This document shows, in pieces, positions 12,173 through 22,267 of a stretch of DNA of 64,000 nucleotides; the stretch's first letter is position 1, and every line of letters starts with the position of its first letter. The DNA is from Primulina eburnea. Taxonomy: Eukaryota > Streptophyta > Magnoliopsida > Lamiales > Gesneriaceae. The translations under genes were made by a program, and so were the position numbers. The notes under the pieces were generated by a model. It did no database searches, had not been told where the DNA came from, and saw only the letters and a program-made list of their open reading frames with translations. The stretch covers positions 38,050,682 to 38,114,681 of the forward strand of contig NC_133104.1 of NCBI RefSeq assembly GCF_022965805.1, given 5' to 3'.

Positions 12173-12337
12173 GCGCCCGGGCGGAAGTCTTTGTCCGCCC
12201 GAGCGCCAATGAGTGAACAAGAAAGTCGAACACTTCGCGCCCGGGCGGAAGTTTTTATCCGCCCGAGCGCGCTTGTATAAGTTGTGAGGGCCGAGAGTTC
12301 CGCGCCCGGGCGGAACTTTATGTCCGCCCGAGCGCGA
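12173..12337. repeat. Three GC-rich hairpin units inside the solo LTR (cluster 3)
   Basis: Units at 12173-12206, 12236-12271 and 12301-12337 follow GCGCCCGGGCGGA, a short T-rich loop, TCCGCCCGAGCGC. The GGGCGG / CCGCCC core is shared with clusters 1 and 2, but the flanking stem differs (CGCGCCC instead of CTCGCTA). Confidence 0.88.
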
Positions 12338-12380
12338 GACATGCAAATTGGAAAATTGCCACGTTTCTCTTGGCATGCGA

Positions 12381-12383
<3 letters not shown>

Positions 12384-12448
<65 letters not shown>
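12384..12448. repeat. TA dinucleotide repeat in the solo LTR
   Basis: About 65 bp of pure TA, about 45 bp after the last hairpin, where an LTR promoter would have its TATA box. Confidence 0.9.
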
Positions 12449-12450
<2 letters not shown>

Positions 12451-13766
12451 CCTTTAACAATTCAGAAAGAAAAAGAAGAAATCGAAGCCACTTTTTACAG
12501 TTTGATTTTAGAATTCGATTACGAGAAATCCGTCCGTTAGATTTTGAATCTGACTGCAGTACTGTGTTCCTATCAACGCAGGCTACAACTGGACGTAAGT
12601 TTTACTACGTTTTGACATGTTTTGAAATTATGATGTTGTTGGAATTGAATACACGTCATATATGTTGTTCTTGACATGTTAGACAGCGTAGAATCGGAGT
12701 CAGATTAAGAAACGGACTGATTATGGAATCGTTATGAATTTCAGAATGAAATTGACTAGAATCGATATCAGATTTGTACGGTGGTTGATTGTAAACGTTT
12801 GGAATTGATATAGACTGATATAGTATTATCAGTATCGCAAGATTGTACTGTTGTACTGTCAGAATTTGATAAAACAGAGATGTTGTGATTTGATTAGAAT
12901 ATTGATATTGTCATTGCCAGATTGAGTATTGACACACTTTGTGTTCGAGACTTCGACAGATTCAGAAAGACAGCAAGAAAGGTATAAATAAATGTTGATT
13001 CGGGATTGCACAACTCGAGTTAGGTTGACTTGAGTTTCCCTAAAGCACATACTTTATTTTATTGCATTGATATTTGCAGATTATCAGATTGATATGTTAC
13101 TGTATTGACTTAGAACAGAGTCAGAGTCCGAGTCTAGGGCAGATTAGCCTAGCTAGGGCAGAACCGCCGAGTCTTTCTCAGAACCGATAAGACTCTAGAC
13201 TTACGGTGTATCGAAGAGCTTTAGATGTAGATCGACGTCTATCTCAGACACTCGATACAGCATACAAAAGTCTAAATTAGATTGGGATCCCTAGAATTGA
13301 GATAAGATAAGAGTAGATCACGAGTCATTGATTCATGTAGTCAGATTAGATACATGTTTTGATGTTTGTTTATGCTTTTATATATGTTTTATATGATTGC
13401 ATTTAATACATTGTTTATACTGGGATATTTATATCTCACCGGAGTTATCCGGCTGTTGTCTTGTTTGTATGTGTGCATGACAACAGGTGAGACAGGTACA
13501 TGGTCACAGAGGTAAAGACAGACCGAGATTAGAGTGGTGATACCGGACTTGGACTAGAGCTAAGGGTTTAAACACTTGATAGTAATTGTTGAACCTGAGT
13601 GTGTATGTTTGTACATTTTATCAGATTTATACTTTTATACTGATATGTATAGGAGTTTGATTCCATTACCTTCCGTATTTAAAAAAAAAATTTAGACCCT
13701 GTTTACTATAAATGATTAATTAGTCTCAATCATGATTAAAAGATGATTAGCGTCTGGGTCCCCACA

Positions 13767-14039
13767 ATTATGCTGATCGACAGAACCACGCATACCAGCA
13801 GAGATTTTGGTCTTTATGAACATTACGCAGAGTCGATTAGATCGCTCCCATTTTTCATAAAGATCAACATCATCAGGAATGCTGGTTTCAGTGATAGCAG
13901 ATGGTTCGTCTTTCCGTATAGCATAATCAATATCCATCCACCTTAATTGAAGAAGAATTATTTCTTTCCATGTCTTATAGTTATCACCCTTTAGTTCGGG
14001 AATGTCACATTTCATATCAGAAAAAGTTGCAGGTTGCAT
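13767..14039 (-). pseudogene. Copia gag N-terminus, separated by the solo LTR
   Basis: ATG at 14037-14039 on the minus strand. The product has the usual copia gag start with LKGDNYKTWKE and the KWERSNRLC stretch. The frame runs to the solo LTR edge at MRGSVDQH and continues at 12037 on the other side. Confidence 0.8.
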
Positions 14040-15777
14040 AACTGCACAAAATATCATATGCTTAAAATTTTGAGACAATATCATGTTTTACCGATGTAAT
14101 TCATGTTTTAAAAATCTAGTGACATAAAATTTGTCTGTGGGCTAAAATTTTAATTCAATAAGATTTTTATGTAACTTTATGATAAAACTATCAAAATGTA
14201 TTTTCCTTAACTCCTGTGGGTAAATTAAGAAAAATATAATTTGATATTTTAACCTAATTAGTTATATAAATATAATAAAAATCCCTATGGGGTAAATTTT
14301 ATTATGTTTATATAATTAATTACAATTGATGTCCATTATGTGATCCAAATCCACTTAATGCATAATTTTTCATAATTAAGGATGATGTGGTTATTCCTCA
14401 ATTATTTAAAATTATACGGTTCACTGGACAAAATTTTGGCTTTACTTGATACTTTATATAATAATTATTTCGCAATCAACACTTTCCAAGAGTGCTCCCA
14501 AGAAAGATAGGTAGTGTTTAGGCCCTTTAAATATCTAACTCCTAGACAGAGCAACGTTCCTCAAGGAGACCAGTGGTTAGTCAAGGCAGTTTAAACTGGT
14601 CTATGAAGAACTCCCTCAGATCATGTTTTCTTACGTCACCTTATAATCATTATTCAACTTAATTATCCACATTTATGTGAATCTTTATAAGCCAAAATTT
14701 TTCATATTAAATAACTTTATATTCACATTTTTACTTAATATGAACAATTACATTCCCCATCAGTTTTTCTCTTCAATCAGAGTAGTGATAAAGTGATGAT
14801 CACATTTACATAAAAATGTGGGCTCCTCATCAGTTTTTCTCTTTTATCAGAGTAGTGATAAAGTGAGGATTATTTGTTCATTTGTGAATATCTGAAATAT
14901 TTTATTATATTATATTCACATCTTACTTGATATGTTCATCTCAATATAATTTAATATGAACATAATGTGAATATTGATTTTCAAAATATTTTTCAATACA
15001 ATTTGCATTTAAATTTCAAGAATAAATGCAAACACAATATTAAATTTTCATGTACAAATCAAACACTTATCTGCAATATTTGACATTATCTAACATGCAA
15101 AAATAATTTCTAAACATGTATTGAAAATTGCACTGAATTTGAAAATATTTTAATGTGTACAAATTATTTAACCAAATGCTATATGTATACCAAAATATAC
15201 ATATAACTTAATAATATATTAATTATTTCTTTATTATTATTATTATTAAAAATAATAAAATAAATAATAATATATATATATACATATATTTTAATCGACA
15301 CATGCATAATCAATATATGTGGGTCCCTCATATAATATTTATTTATTTATTATTATTATTGTTTAAAAATAATAATAATAATTAATGTGGGGCCCATACC
15401 ATTTATTTTGACAATACAATTCTCGACAATTTGAAAGGAAATTGGAAGAATGAATTAAAGAAACTTAAATGTGTGTGGTTGCATGTCGTGGGAACCCATC
15501 AATTTCACATTGATCAACAATTAAATATCTACACGCACAATTACATTATTTGAAGTTTCATCTTCATAATCTCAGAAAGTTTTATGCAACTTTCCTCCCG
15601 AAAAAAATTTCTTATTTCATATAAAAATTCAAGAATCGATTATAATGTTCAAGACTTCAAAGAAGAAGTCCAAGATGCAACCGAGAACAAGTAAGTTTCT
15701 TATACAAAAACTTCGAAAGAAATTTTATGATAATCGTTTAATTTCACAAAACAAATTTTCAAGGTAGATGTATCACG
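14040..15777 (-). other. Long untranslated leader of the first copia element
   Basis: About 1.7 kb without a supported gene, between primer site and gag ATG. AT-rich, with a direct repeat at 14757-14870. A leader this long is unusual but occurs in some plant copia lineages. Confidence 0.6.
14757..14870. repeat. Direct repeat of about 45 bp in the copia leader
   Basis: CATCAGTTTTTCTCTT, a short variable stretch and CAGAGTAGTGATAAAGTGA occur twice, starting near 14759 and 14829, with a spacer that includes ACATAAAAATGTGGG. Confidence 0.8.
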
Positions 15778-15789
15778 GCTCTGATACCA
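15778..15789 (-). promoter_or_regulatory. Primer binding site, initiator tRNA-Met type
   Basis: On the minus strand TGGTATCAGAGC, complementary to the 3' end of initiator tRNA-Met, two bases after the LTR edge. Confidence 0.85.
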
Positions 15790-15791
15790 AA

Positions 15792-16311
15792 TGTCAGAAT
15801 TTTTCACAATTATCATGTTTTTTACGTATACATGAACATGAAAAATATATGCGGAAGCGGATCGAGAAATACCTCCGGCCATTGAAAATTTGTGGAACCT
15901 TTCTGATTTCTTTTCGATTGAAGCCTTCTAAACACTTCAACACTCCTTCAGATGGTGTATTTTCTGTATGAGATTGTGTGTTTAGGGACCTCAATGTCTT
16001 CGATATTTATAGGCACACTCATACCATCACCGAGTGTTTTGGGAGCTCGAGATTCAAACCAAATTTGTATACGCATCTCAATGTTCAAAATTTGAGGCTG
16101 CTGTGTACAAATTTTTCAAAAATTGTTGGCAATGACCGTGTCATTTTCAACACGTTTATTTTACGGGTCACAATTTTCTTACAATATGTTCTTTCAAGAA
16201 ATCATACATGATCAATTTATATTTCTCGTGTATGTATCATTACGCACGTGGGTGAAACTGCAGGAGGACTTGGTGGTGAATTCGTGCATGAACTGATTAT
16301 GATGTTACACA
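15792..16311 (-). mobile_element. 5' LTR of the first copia element
   Basis: On the minus strand it runs from TGTGTAACATC (16311) to TTCTGACA (15792), about 520 bp, next to the primer site. A TATAAATA motif on the minus strand near 16003-16012 fits a promoter. The outer end is inferred from TG...CA; there is no second LTR for comparison. Confidence 0.65.
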
Positions 16312-16330
16312 ATCCATGTCCTTATTTAAA

Positions 16331-16609
16331 CTAGTTACTCTGCACACGCGATACGTGTGTGTACCATCTTTTTTTATCATTATCGATGGACTAAAATGAA
16401 ATTTAACAAATTATGGAGGGCCTAAATTGATATTTGAATAGTTGAAATAAAAAAATAAAAATAAAAGTGTGTGTTGAATTTTAAAAAATAAAAAACAAAA
16501 GTATAATATTAATATAATAAATGGTAAATTAGGAAAAAAAACTTGGTGTCCTCTATAGGTAGTTATTATCCTATCCTCACACTTAATAATATAGTATAGA
16601 TAGTATAGA
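16331..16609 (-). mobile_element. Short non-autonomous Helitron
   Basis: On the minus strand it begins TCTATACTAT after an A and ends CTAG before a T. The hairpin ACACACG / CGTGTGT-like (about 16343-16361) lies shortly before CTAG. It is a clear relative of the copy at 57275-57545, with matching ends and the shared stretch GGTGTCCTCT. The 5' motif TCTATACTA is doubled here, so the start may be 16600. Confidence 0.75.
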
Positions 16610-17149
16610 TTACCAAAATGAGATCAAAATGATATATATGTATTTTTTTGGCGTGATAAGAATAACCCTCAAATATTTTCATTGTACCACACTAGCTAGT
16701 GATATCTATGATGTCTTGAAACGATGATAAGGACGTCATTTTATTTTATTGACCAGATAATGGAAAGAATAATCAAAATCAATAGTTTGATTGAACTTTT
16801 TTGCGGTATTAGTTACTTGATTTTTATCGTTGTTTATTAAGTTAATAAATAATAAAATAAAGAAAACGAAAACAATCTCCTAAGAAACGACTTTACGAAG
16901 CTTTAAATGTGTGTGCACCACTAACAATTGAAACTCAATGAATATAATAGTGATGTTGTCAAAATCTTGTTGCAACAAACACATAATGAACAACAGGCGT
17001 TTTATTCTCATTCAAGTCACGTTTCTAACATATATTCATCGATCTTATCCAAACAAACAAATATATAATTTTCTAAAATTGGAGATATTGTAATCAAGAT
17101 TATCAATATCAAATCTCAAGATACGATAAGAAAAGATATGCATGTTAAG

Positions 17150-17208
<59 letters not shown>

Positions 17209-17595
17209 TAACAAAATTAAAGGTTATTTTCATTTGAATCTTCTAAGATAAAATTATCAGAATATCCTAATACAATTAGAGTATGTTTCTTATGAGACGA
17301 TGTCACGCATCTTTATCTGTGAGACGAGTCAACTCTACCGATATTTATAATAAAAAATAATAATCTTAGAGAAAAAAAGTAATACTTTTTAATAGATGCA
17401 TTTCACACAAGTTTTTACCATACAATTATACAACTTTCAAAGCAAACCAATAAAAGTGTCCAATTAACAATCTTTCGGCTTGTTTTGAACACAACTATGC
17501 AAACAAAAAATAACTTATACTACCCGTTTGTATCGAAACAAACAAAAGTACAAATATCAACCAATAGTAGCATGAGTATATTAATCAACACTCCG
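16610..17595. other. AT-rich intergenic DNA
   Basis: I see no gene. The stretch holds a TA repeat at 17152-17207 and no recognisable ORF. Confidence 0.5.
17152..17207. repeat. TA dinucleotide repeat
   Basis: About 55 bp of alternating TA. Confidence 0.9.
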
Positions 17596-17600
17596 AAATC

Positions 17601-18156
17601 TGTTGGAAATTTTAATAAAATTTAGAGGTTTGAATAAAAACTATGTCATATGAATGTGAGAGTGTCTTTTGGCTCTTCACATTCTTGAGTTAGTTGAAGA
17701 GTTTTGGCTCTTCATATTCTTGAGTTAATTGCATGACTCTTGATGTGCATTTTTTGGGACTTATAAATAGTGAGTTCATTTCCTAATTTCAAATATATGA
17801 AAATTTTATCTCTTTCAAACACTCTCTTGCATTACATATTGTTATCTTTTCATTTGACCTCCTTTAAATGTCGGTGATAAAGTAAATGTACGTTTTCAAT
17901 TCGCCGTAGTAGTGTCTCGTGCTAAGTTACTGCTGGTTGTTCCTTTGTATCCTGGGAAACAGACGTCCGCTGAAACCTCGAAGCACATACCGGAGAGGGC
18001 AAATGTGTTTTAAGGAAACTGTACATGCTACAGGCCTCGGTTTGGTTTTATTTTCTTTTACATAATAGTTATACTGTAAACATCACAATTGTTTCGGTTA
18101 TTACTTTATTTCTACAAGTTCGTTTCTATGCTACTGTTTTTAGAAATTTTCTAACA
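17601..18156 (+). mobile_element. Solo LTR of a Ty1/copia element
   Basis: Begins TGTTGGAAATTTT and ends TTTCTAACA. The perfect duplication AAATC flanks it at 17596-17600 and 18157-18161. It holds a TATAAATAG motif near 17763. Length 556 bp and no coding region. Confidence 0.88.
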
Positions 18157-18201
18157 AAATCTCCCTCTCAATGTGCACCGATAATGAATGATGAAATATA
18201 T

Positions 18202-19629
18202 TGTTGGAACTTTTCAAGTTCGCAATCTTTGCTTAATTTTGATGCTAACAAAGCTTGTTATTTTGTTTCTAATAATCTACCTTAGTGTGCAGTAAGCTGG
18301 AACTGAAATAATCAGTTACGAGCTAAAACTAAAGCTGTCGAGGAATGCTAACTGAAGACGTCCAACTGATCGCGTAAACTGAAAACAGTAGAACTGAAGT
18401 GCCAACTGAAAGACTAGTTCAACTGAATGTCCAGCTGATGAGCAGTTCAGCAGAAGACCTTCAGAAGCCCGGTCAGCTGATGAAGTGTTCAACTGATGAA
18501 GAGCCCAGCTGACCAGTTCAACTGATTTCACCAGCCCAACTGAAGACCAGTTCAACTGACCAGTTGAAAGCATCAATCAGAGTCAATCAGTTGCAGATCA
18601 AGACAAGCTTAATAATGGAATCCAGCTAAGCACGAAGGTACAAAATCTATTGTACTACCACAGTACAATAAGAGACGTTGCATCAGAGCTTAAAGCCAAA
18701 AGTTCCGGAAAGATGTCGAGGAACAAATTCAAAATGCAACGGACATATTATTGAGTCTTACTGTACGGTCAGCCAAACGCCTATAAATAGAAGCTGAAGT
18801 TCAGTGAAGACTAACACTGAGAAAAACGAGAACAGAGAACAAGGGCACGCTTATTACATATCAGCTTGTTAGAAGCAATCAGTCGAGAGGGAACACTTCA
18901 TTGTATTATCAGCTTAGATTAGAAGCCTTTTTCCCTCAGTGTGTGAGAACACTTTCGGGTAGTGTTCATTGATCAGTTCTCACACACACATACACACACT
19001 CACTCACTCATCATTTCAGATTCCGTCTTGCACACAGACGTAAAACATGTGTATGTAGTCTTTCTCACATAGACGTTAAATAAGTGTTGACTGGAAGGTG
19101 ATGCCTTCAGTTTAGAACTAGGAGTTCAGTTAGGCAGTGGATAAGTCCTAAGCTGGGTGGGTTTGTACAAAGGTTTGTATAAATCAAAGTCTTCTAGTGT
19201 ATCCTACCCGAGGAGGTAGAAGGGGTGATGTAGGAGCAGTTGAAGTCTCCGAACATCCATAAACATATATTGTGTTTTGTTTTCAGTCTAACTATTTAAC
19301 TGTGTTGTTCTTAATTGTTTCATCAGTCCAGCTGATATCAGTTCAGTTCTGTCCATAACCGAACTGATATAAGTTCTAACTGACTTCTTTTCTTCAGTTA
19401 ACCAGTTGCACACGATATATAAAATTGATCAGTTTGTTTTCTTAACGAAGGATTATTTTGAGTGTCTTCCGATTGGTTGTTTAACCAAACTCGATCTAAT
19501 TCATCGGTGTATTTATTCTTAGAACACGAGCTATTGCAGCTCATTGGTAGATCAGTCAGAAGGGTCACCGACTGATGCACAGCTTCGTAACTGATGTTCA
19601 GTCGGGGCCCCCCCTCATCGATCCTGACA
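18202..19629 (+). mobile_element. Solo LTR, SIRE/Maximus-like copia
   Basis: Begins TGTTGGAACTTTTCAAG, a start I associate with SIRE-type copia LTRs, and ends GATCCTGACA. TATAT flanks it on both sides (18197-18201 and 19630-19634); the right side runs on into a TA repeat, which weakens that evidence. Length 1428 bp with a TATAAATAG motif near 18782. The first part is packed with AACTGA / TCAGTT words. Confidence 0.75.
18305..18600. repeat. AACTGA/TCAGTT word cluster in the SIRE-like LTR
   Basis: AACTGA or its complement TCAGTT recurs many times in about 300 bp, often paired as CAGTTCAACTGA or CAGTTGAACTG, which can fold back. Confidence 0.7.
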
Positions 19630-19634
19630 TATAT

Positions 19635-21899
19635 ATATATGTATATATGCATTGTTTTATCAAAAACTATGTTGATCATGGGAGTGAGGACGCCCAATAA
19701 GGCCCAGGTTTAATAAGTTTAATCCGGCCCACAAGATCCAAGCTCGACAGGATGTCCTATCAGACTACCTCTATGAGATCAGATATCGCCCGAGATTAGG
19801 TAAAGGAAAATGATGAAGTATGATCAAAATTTGGATTCATCGTCTATTTATTATTACTTGATGTAATCCACTTACTAGATTCATCGTCGGTCACCATGTA
19901 TGGAAAATTTTAATCCCCGCAGCAAATGTCTAATACATAAAAACTTGGCTTGAAAATCAAAACCTTCGCAATTTTATAAAATATCAATATTTCGAAATAT
20001 TTGGTGGCATGCCCTACCTCTCGGAGATCCATCGTGCTCTATATCGTGCACACATGAAAGAAGCTCAAAATTTGATGCGATAATTGAACTAAATTCATCA
20101 CGAAACAAGCTTTATTTTGTTCTTTGAGTTGAGATACTCTGTGTAATGCCTTTCAAGTGTTATAGTGTAAAACTATTTCTGGGAAAATTTTAACATTCCT
20201 TTCTGCTAATCCAATGATCTTATGTATTGTTGGTCTCGTGTCTAAATGTGTGGACTCCATGGCCCCAAATAAATTGGGGCCTTTGGATCCTGCATAAGGT
20301 CATGTTGCCTCAACATGCCCCCTTGTACTAAAATCGACGCAACCATATTTATGTGATATACACAAGCAGGCATACTTAACGGTTTCGGGTTCTAGTCCGG
20401 TTCCGAATCTATCGGTGTCAGAACCGGTAAGAACGGGTCCAAAACTAATTCTCAAGAACGGTTCTGATATAAGGATTAATGTTGGAGCAGAACGATGCAT
20501 GTAGGACAGTATTTTTTTACCGTCCCAACGCACATCGATGAAAGTCAAATCATGAAAGCAGAGCATCTTGCGCTTGAGTGGTACTTTTCGAACACCAAAG
20601 CACAAGATAGAACAAAATAAAATTGGACATCATAGCTATTTGAGCCGGGGCAGTGCGAATACGGGAAATTCTAATCAAGTGGTAGAAAACATTATTTTTT
20701 CTTAAACACTTTGAATTGAAAAAATACATCATACAAAAAGATAAATATAAATAAAATATTTATGTTTACATTAAATATTTTAAATTCATCACGATTTATT
20801 AAAATATATTTGAAATACTTTGGATTTTCCTCGAAACTTGAATTTGCAAATTTGTCTATCGTTCTGATGGTCCTATACTTTTTTCTGCCGCAAACCAGTC
20901 TTGTAGAAATGTTATCATGGTAAGCGTTTTCGGATTTAAATTATTCTTAGTTTGCTAATGATTCTGAAAGTGTAGAAATGTTTACATTGAAAATGTTGAT
21001 CCGAACGCAACGCTCGAACACTGAACTTCTAAGACACCTTTTGCGATTGATCTTATAACCGGATAAAGTTGCGAATTTACTATACACCATTCTAGAACAC
21101 CAAAAGTTTCTGGATATGAAAATAACTGGCTTAAATAGATCTATATCTCAGTAGACTCTATTGTAACCGTTTTTCTTTACAACTTATGTCGTTACAATTG
21201 TAGTCATTGGCCCAACGACTAGTTTCAAAATTTTTAAAAAAATTTGAACTAGTTCAGGTTCCGGATCCTATTCTTTAAAAAAATTTGAAATAATGAGTCA
21301 GTTCCGATTCTGCTCCAGATCAAATCAGTCCGTTAAGCATTTCTATAAACGAACATGTAGCCCATACATATATTCAGATTTATAAATTATTAGTAAAATA
21401 TTTATCTTACACTAGCATTCTCAACAAATTTTAGCAACCAACTTTTATGTTTGTTTATGCATAATTTTAAGAATATGGAAACACTACATTCATATCGTAG
21501 CAAATTTTTTTAAATAAAAATAAATAAGAGCAAAAATGTCGTTCAAACCAAGTATTATAACTACTTATTATATATATAAAAAAAATCCACCTATTATCAG
21601 ATCATTAACATTTATATAATAATTTAATTTCCCGCTCTTCGTGAATTTTTTTAAGTTGGAGAAATAATAAAAAAAAAATTAAATCGTTAAATAAAATCAT
21701 ATGAATAACCGCAATGTACTGCGTACATGCGTCCACATTCATGGTTCTCGTGGGCTAGCACACACCATATAACCCCTCTTGTTTATGAACGGAATCCCGA
21801 AAGGATTCTATTTGTTATCTTCCCAAAATAAAAAGTCAGCAGTCAAGCAGTCTTCCAACTCTACAAAATATCCTTTCCCATTGCTCCCTCTAGCCTTTA
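19635..21899. other. Intergenic DNA with degraded repeats
   Basis: No supported gene. 19680-19800 (GGCCCAGG... CGCCCGAG) looks like a gypsy LTR fragment. Between about 20367 and 21345 there is a pair of weak inverted ends (CATACTTAACGG and CCGTTAAGCAT) enclosing GGTTCCG-rich edges, which may be a decayed hAT-type element; I found no target duplication. Confidence 0.35.
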
Positions 21900-22267
21900 G
21901 GAATCTGTTTTTCTGAAATATTAAGGTATTGATTCCACTAGATTTTTGATGATTTCGTTATATTGGTGATATTCATATCGATTTTCTTTTTTTTTTTGGT
22001 AAAGGGGTGAGATTGATCTTTCCAAGGCTGTATTTTTTTGGAAAGGGTTGTGTTTTCGATATCTCAAGATTTTCTTTTTGTGTGTAAGGATTCTGGTTCA
22101 AGTCCGATCTGATTTCGTAAAAATTAACGAGAAAAGGGGTGATTTCATGTTTACAATTTTCTTTGTGATCTGTACTGGACTGTGTCCTCTTTCTTTCTTT
22201 TATTTTTATTTTTTGAATGTTTTGGGATTTTTTTTTATTTTCTGCTAAATTTTTTGCAGGCAAATCA
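21900..22267 (+). promoter_or_regulatory. Probable 5' UTR with intron of the DUF1218 gene
   Basis: A pyrimidine-rich stretch ending TTTTTTGCAG at 22251-22260, only 7 bases before the ATG, looks like a splice acceptor. A candidate donor is AAG|GTATTG near 21925. A leader intron would keep the ATG of 22268 as the first codon of the main frame. Confidence 0.5.

Larger units (their letters stand above)
12043..13766 (+). mobile_element. Solo LTR (gypsy type) inserted in copia gag
   Basis: Begins TGTAATGCCCGAG and ends GGGTCCCCACA. It is flanked by perfect 5-bp duplications ATTAT at 12038-12042 and 13767-13771. Taking it out rejoins the gag reading frame (GSVDQH followed by NNVRELLKAIDEQF). Length 1724 bp with no coding region, so it is a solo LTR left by LTR-LTR recombination. 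It contains hairpin cluster 3 and a long TA repeat. The terminal sequences resemble LTRs of Tekay/Del-type chromoviruses, which is an impression. Confidence 0.92.
9713..16311 (-). mobile_element. Old Ty1/copia element, truncated and interrupted
   Basis: Reading on the minus strand: LTR (16311-15792), tRNA-Met primer site, long leader, gag, protease, integrase and the start of RT. RT is cut off by the Athila element at about 9713; the rest and the other LTR would lie beyond the left edge. Gag is split by a solo LTR at 12043-13766. Several frames are broken, so it is inactive. Confidence 0.8.

Noticed and set aside
5138..12337. GC-rich palindromic clusters as a CRISPR array or rho-independent terminators
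   Set aside because: This is plant nuclear DNA; the units sit in LTR elements, spacers are not unique captured sequences, and no cas genes exist.
20367..21345. A complete hAT transposon
   Set aside because: Only about 8-12 bases of inverted ends match, and no 8-bp duplication or transposase was found.
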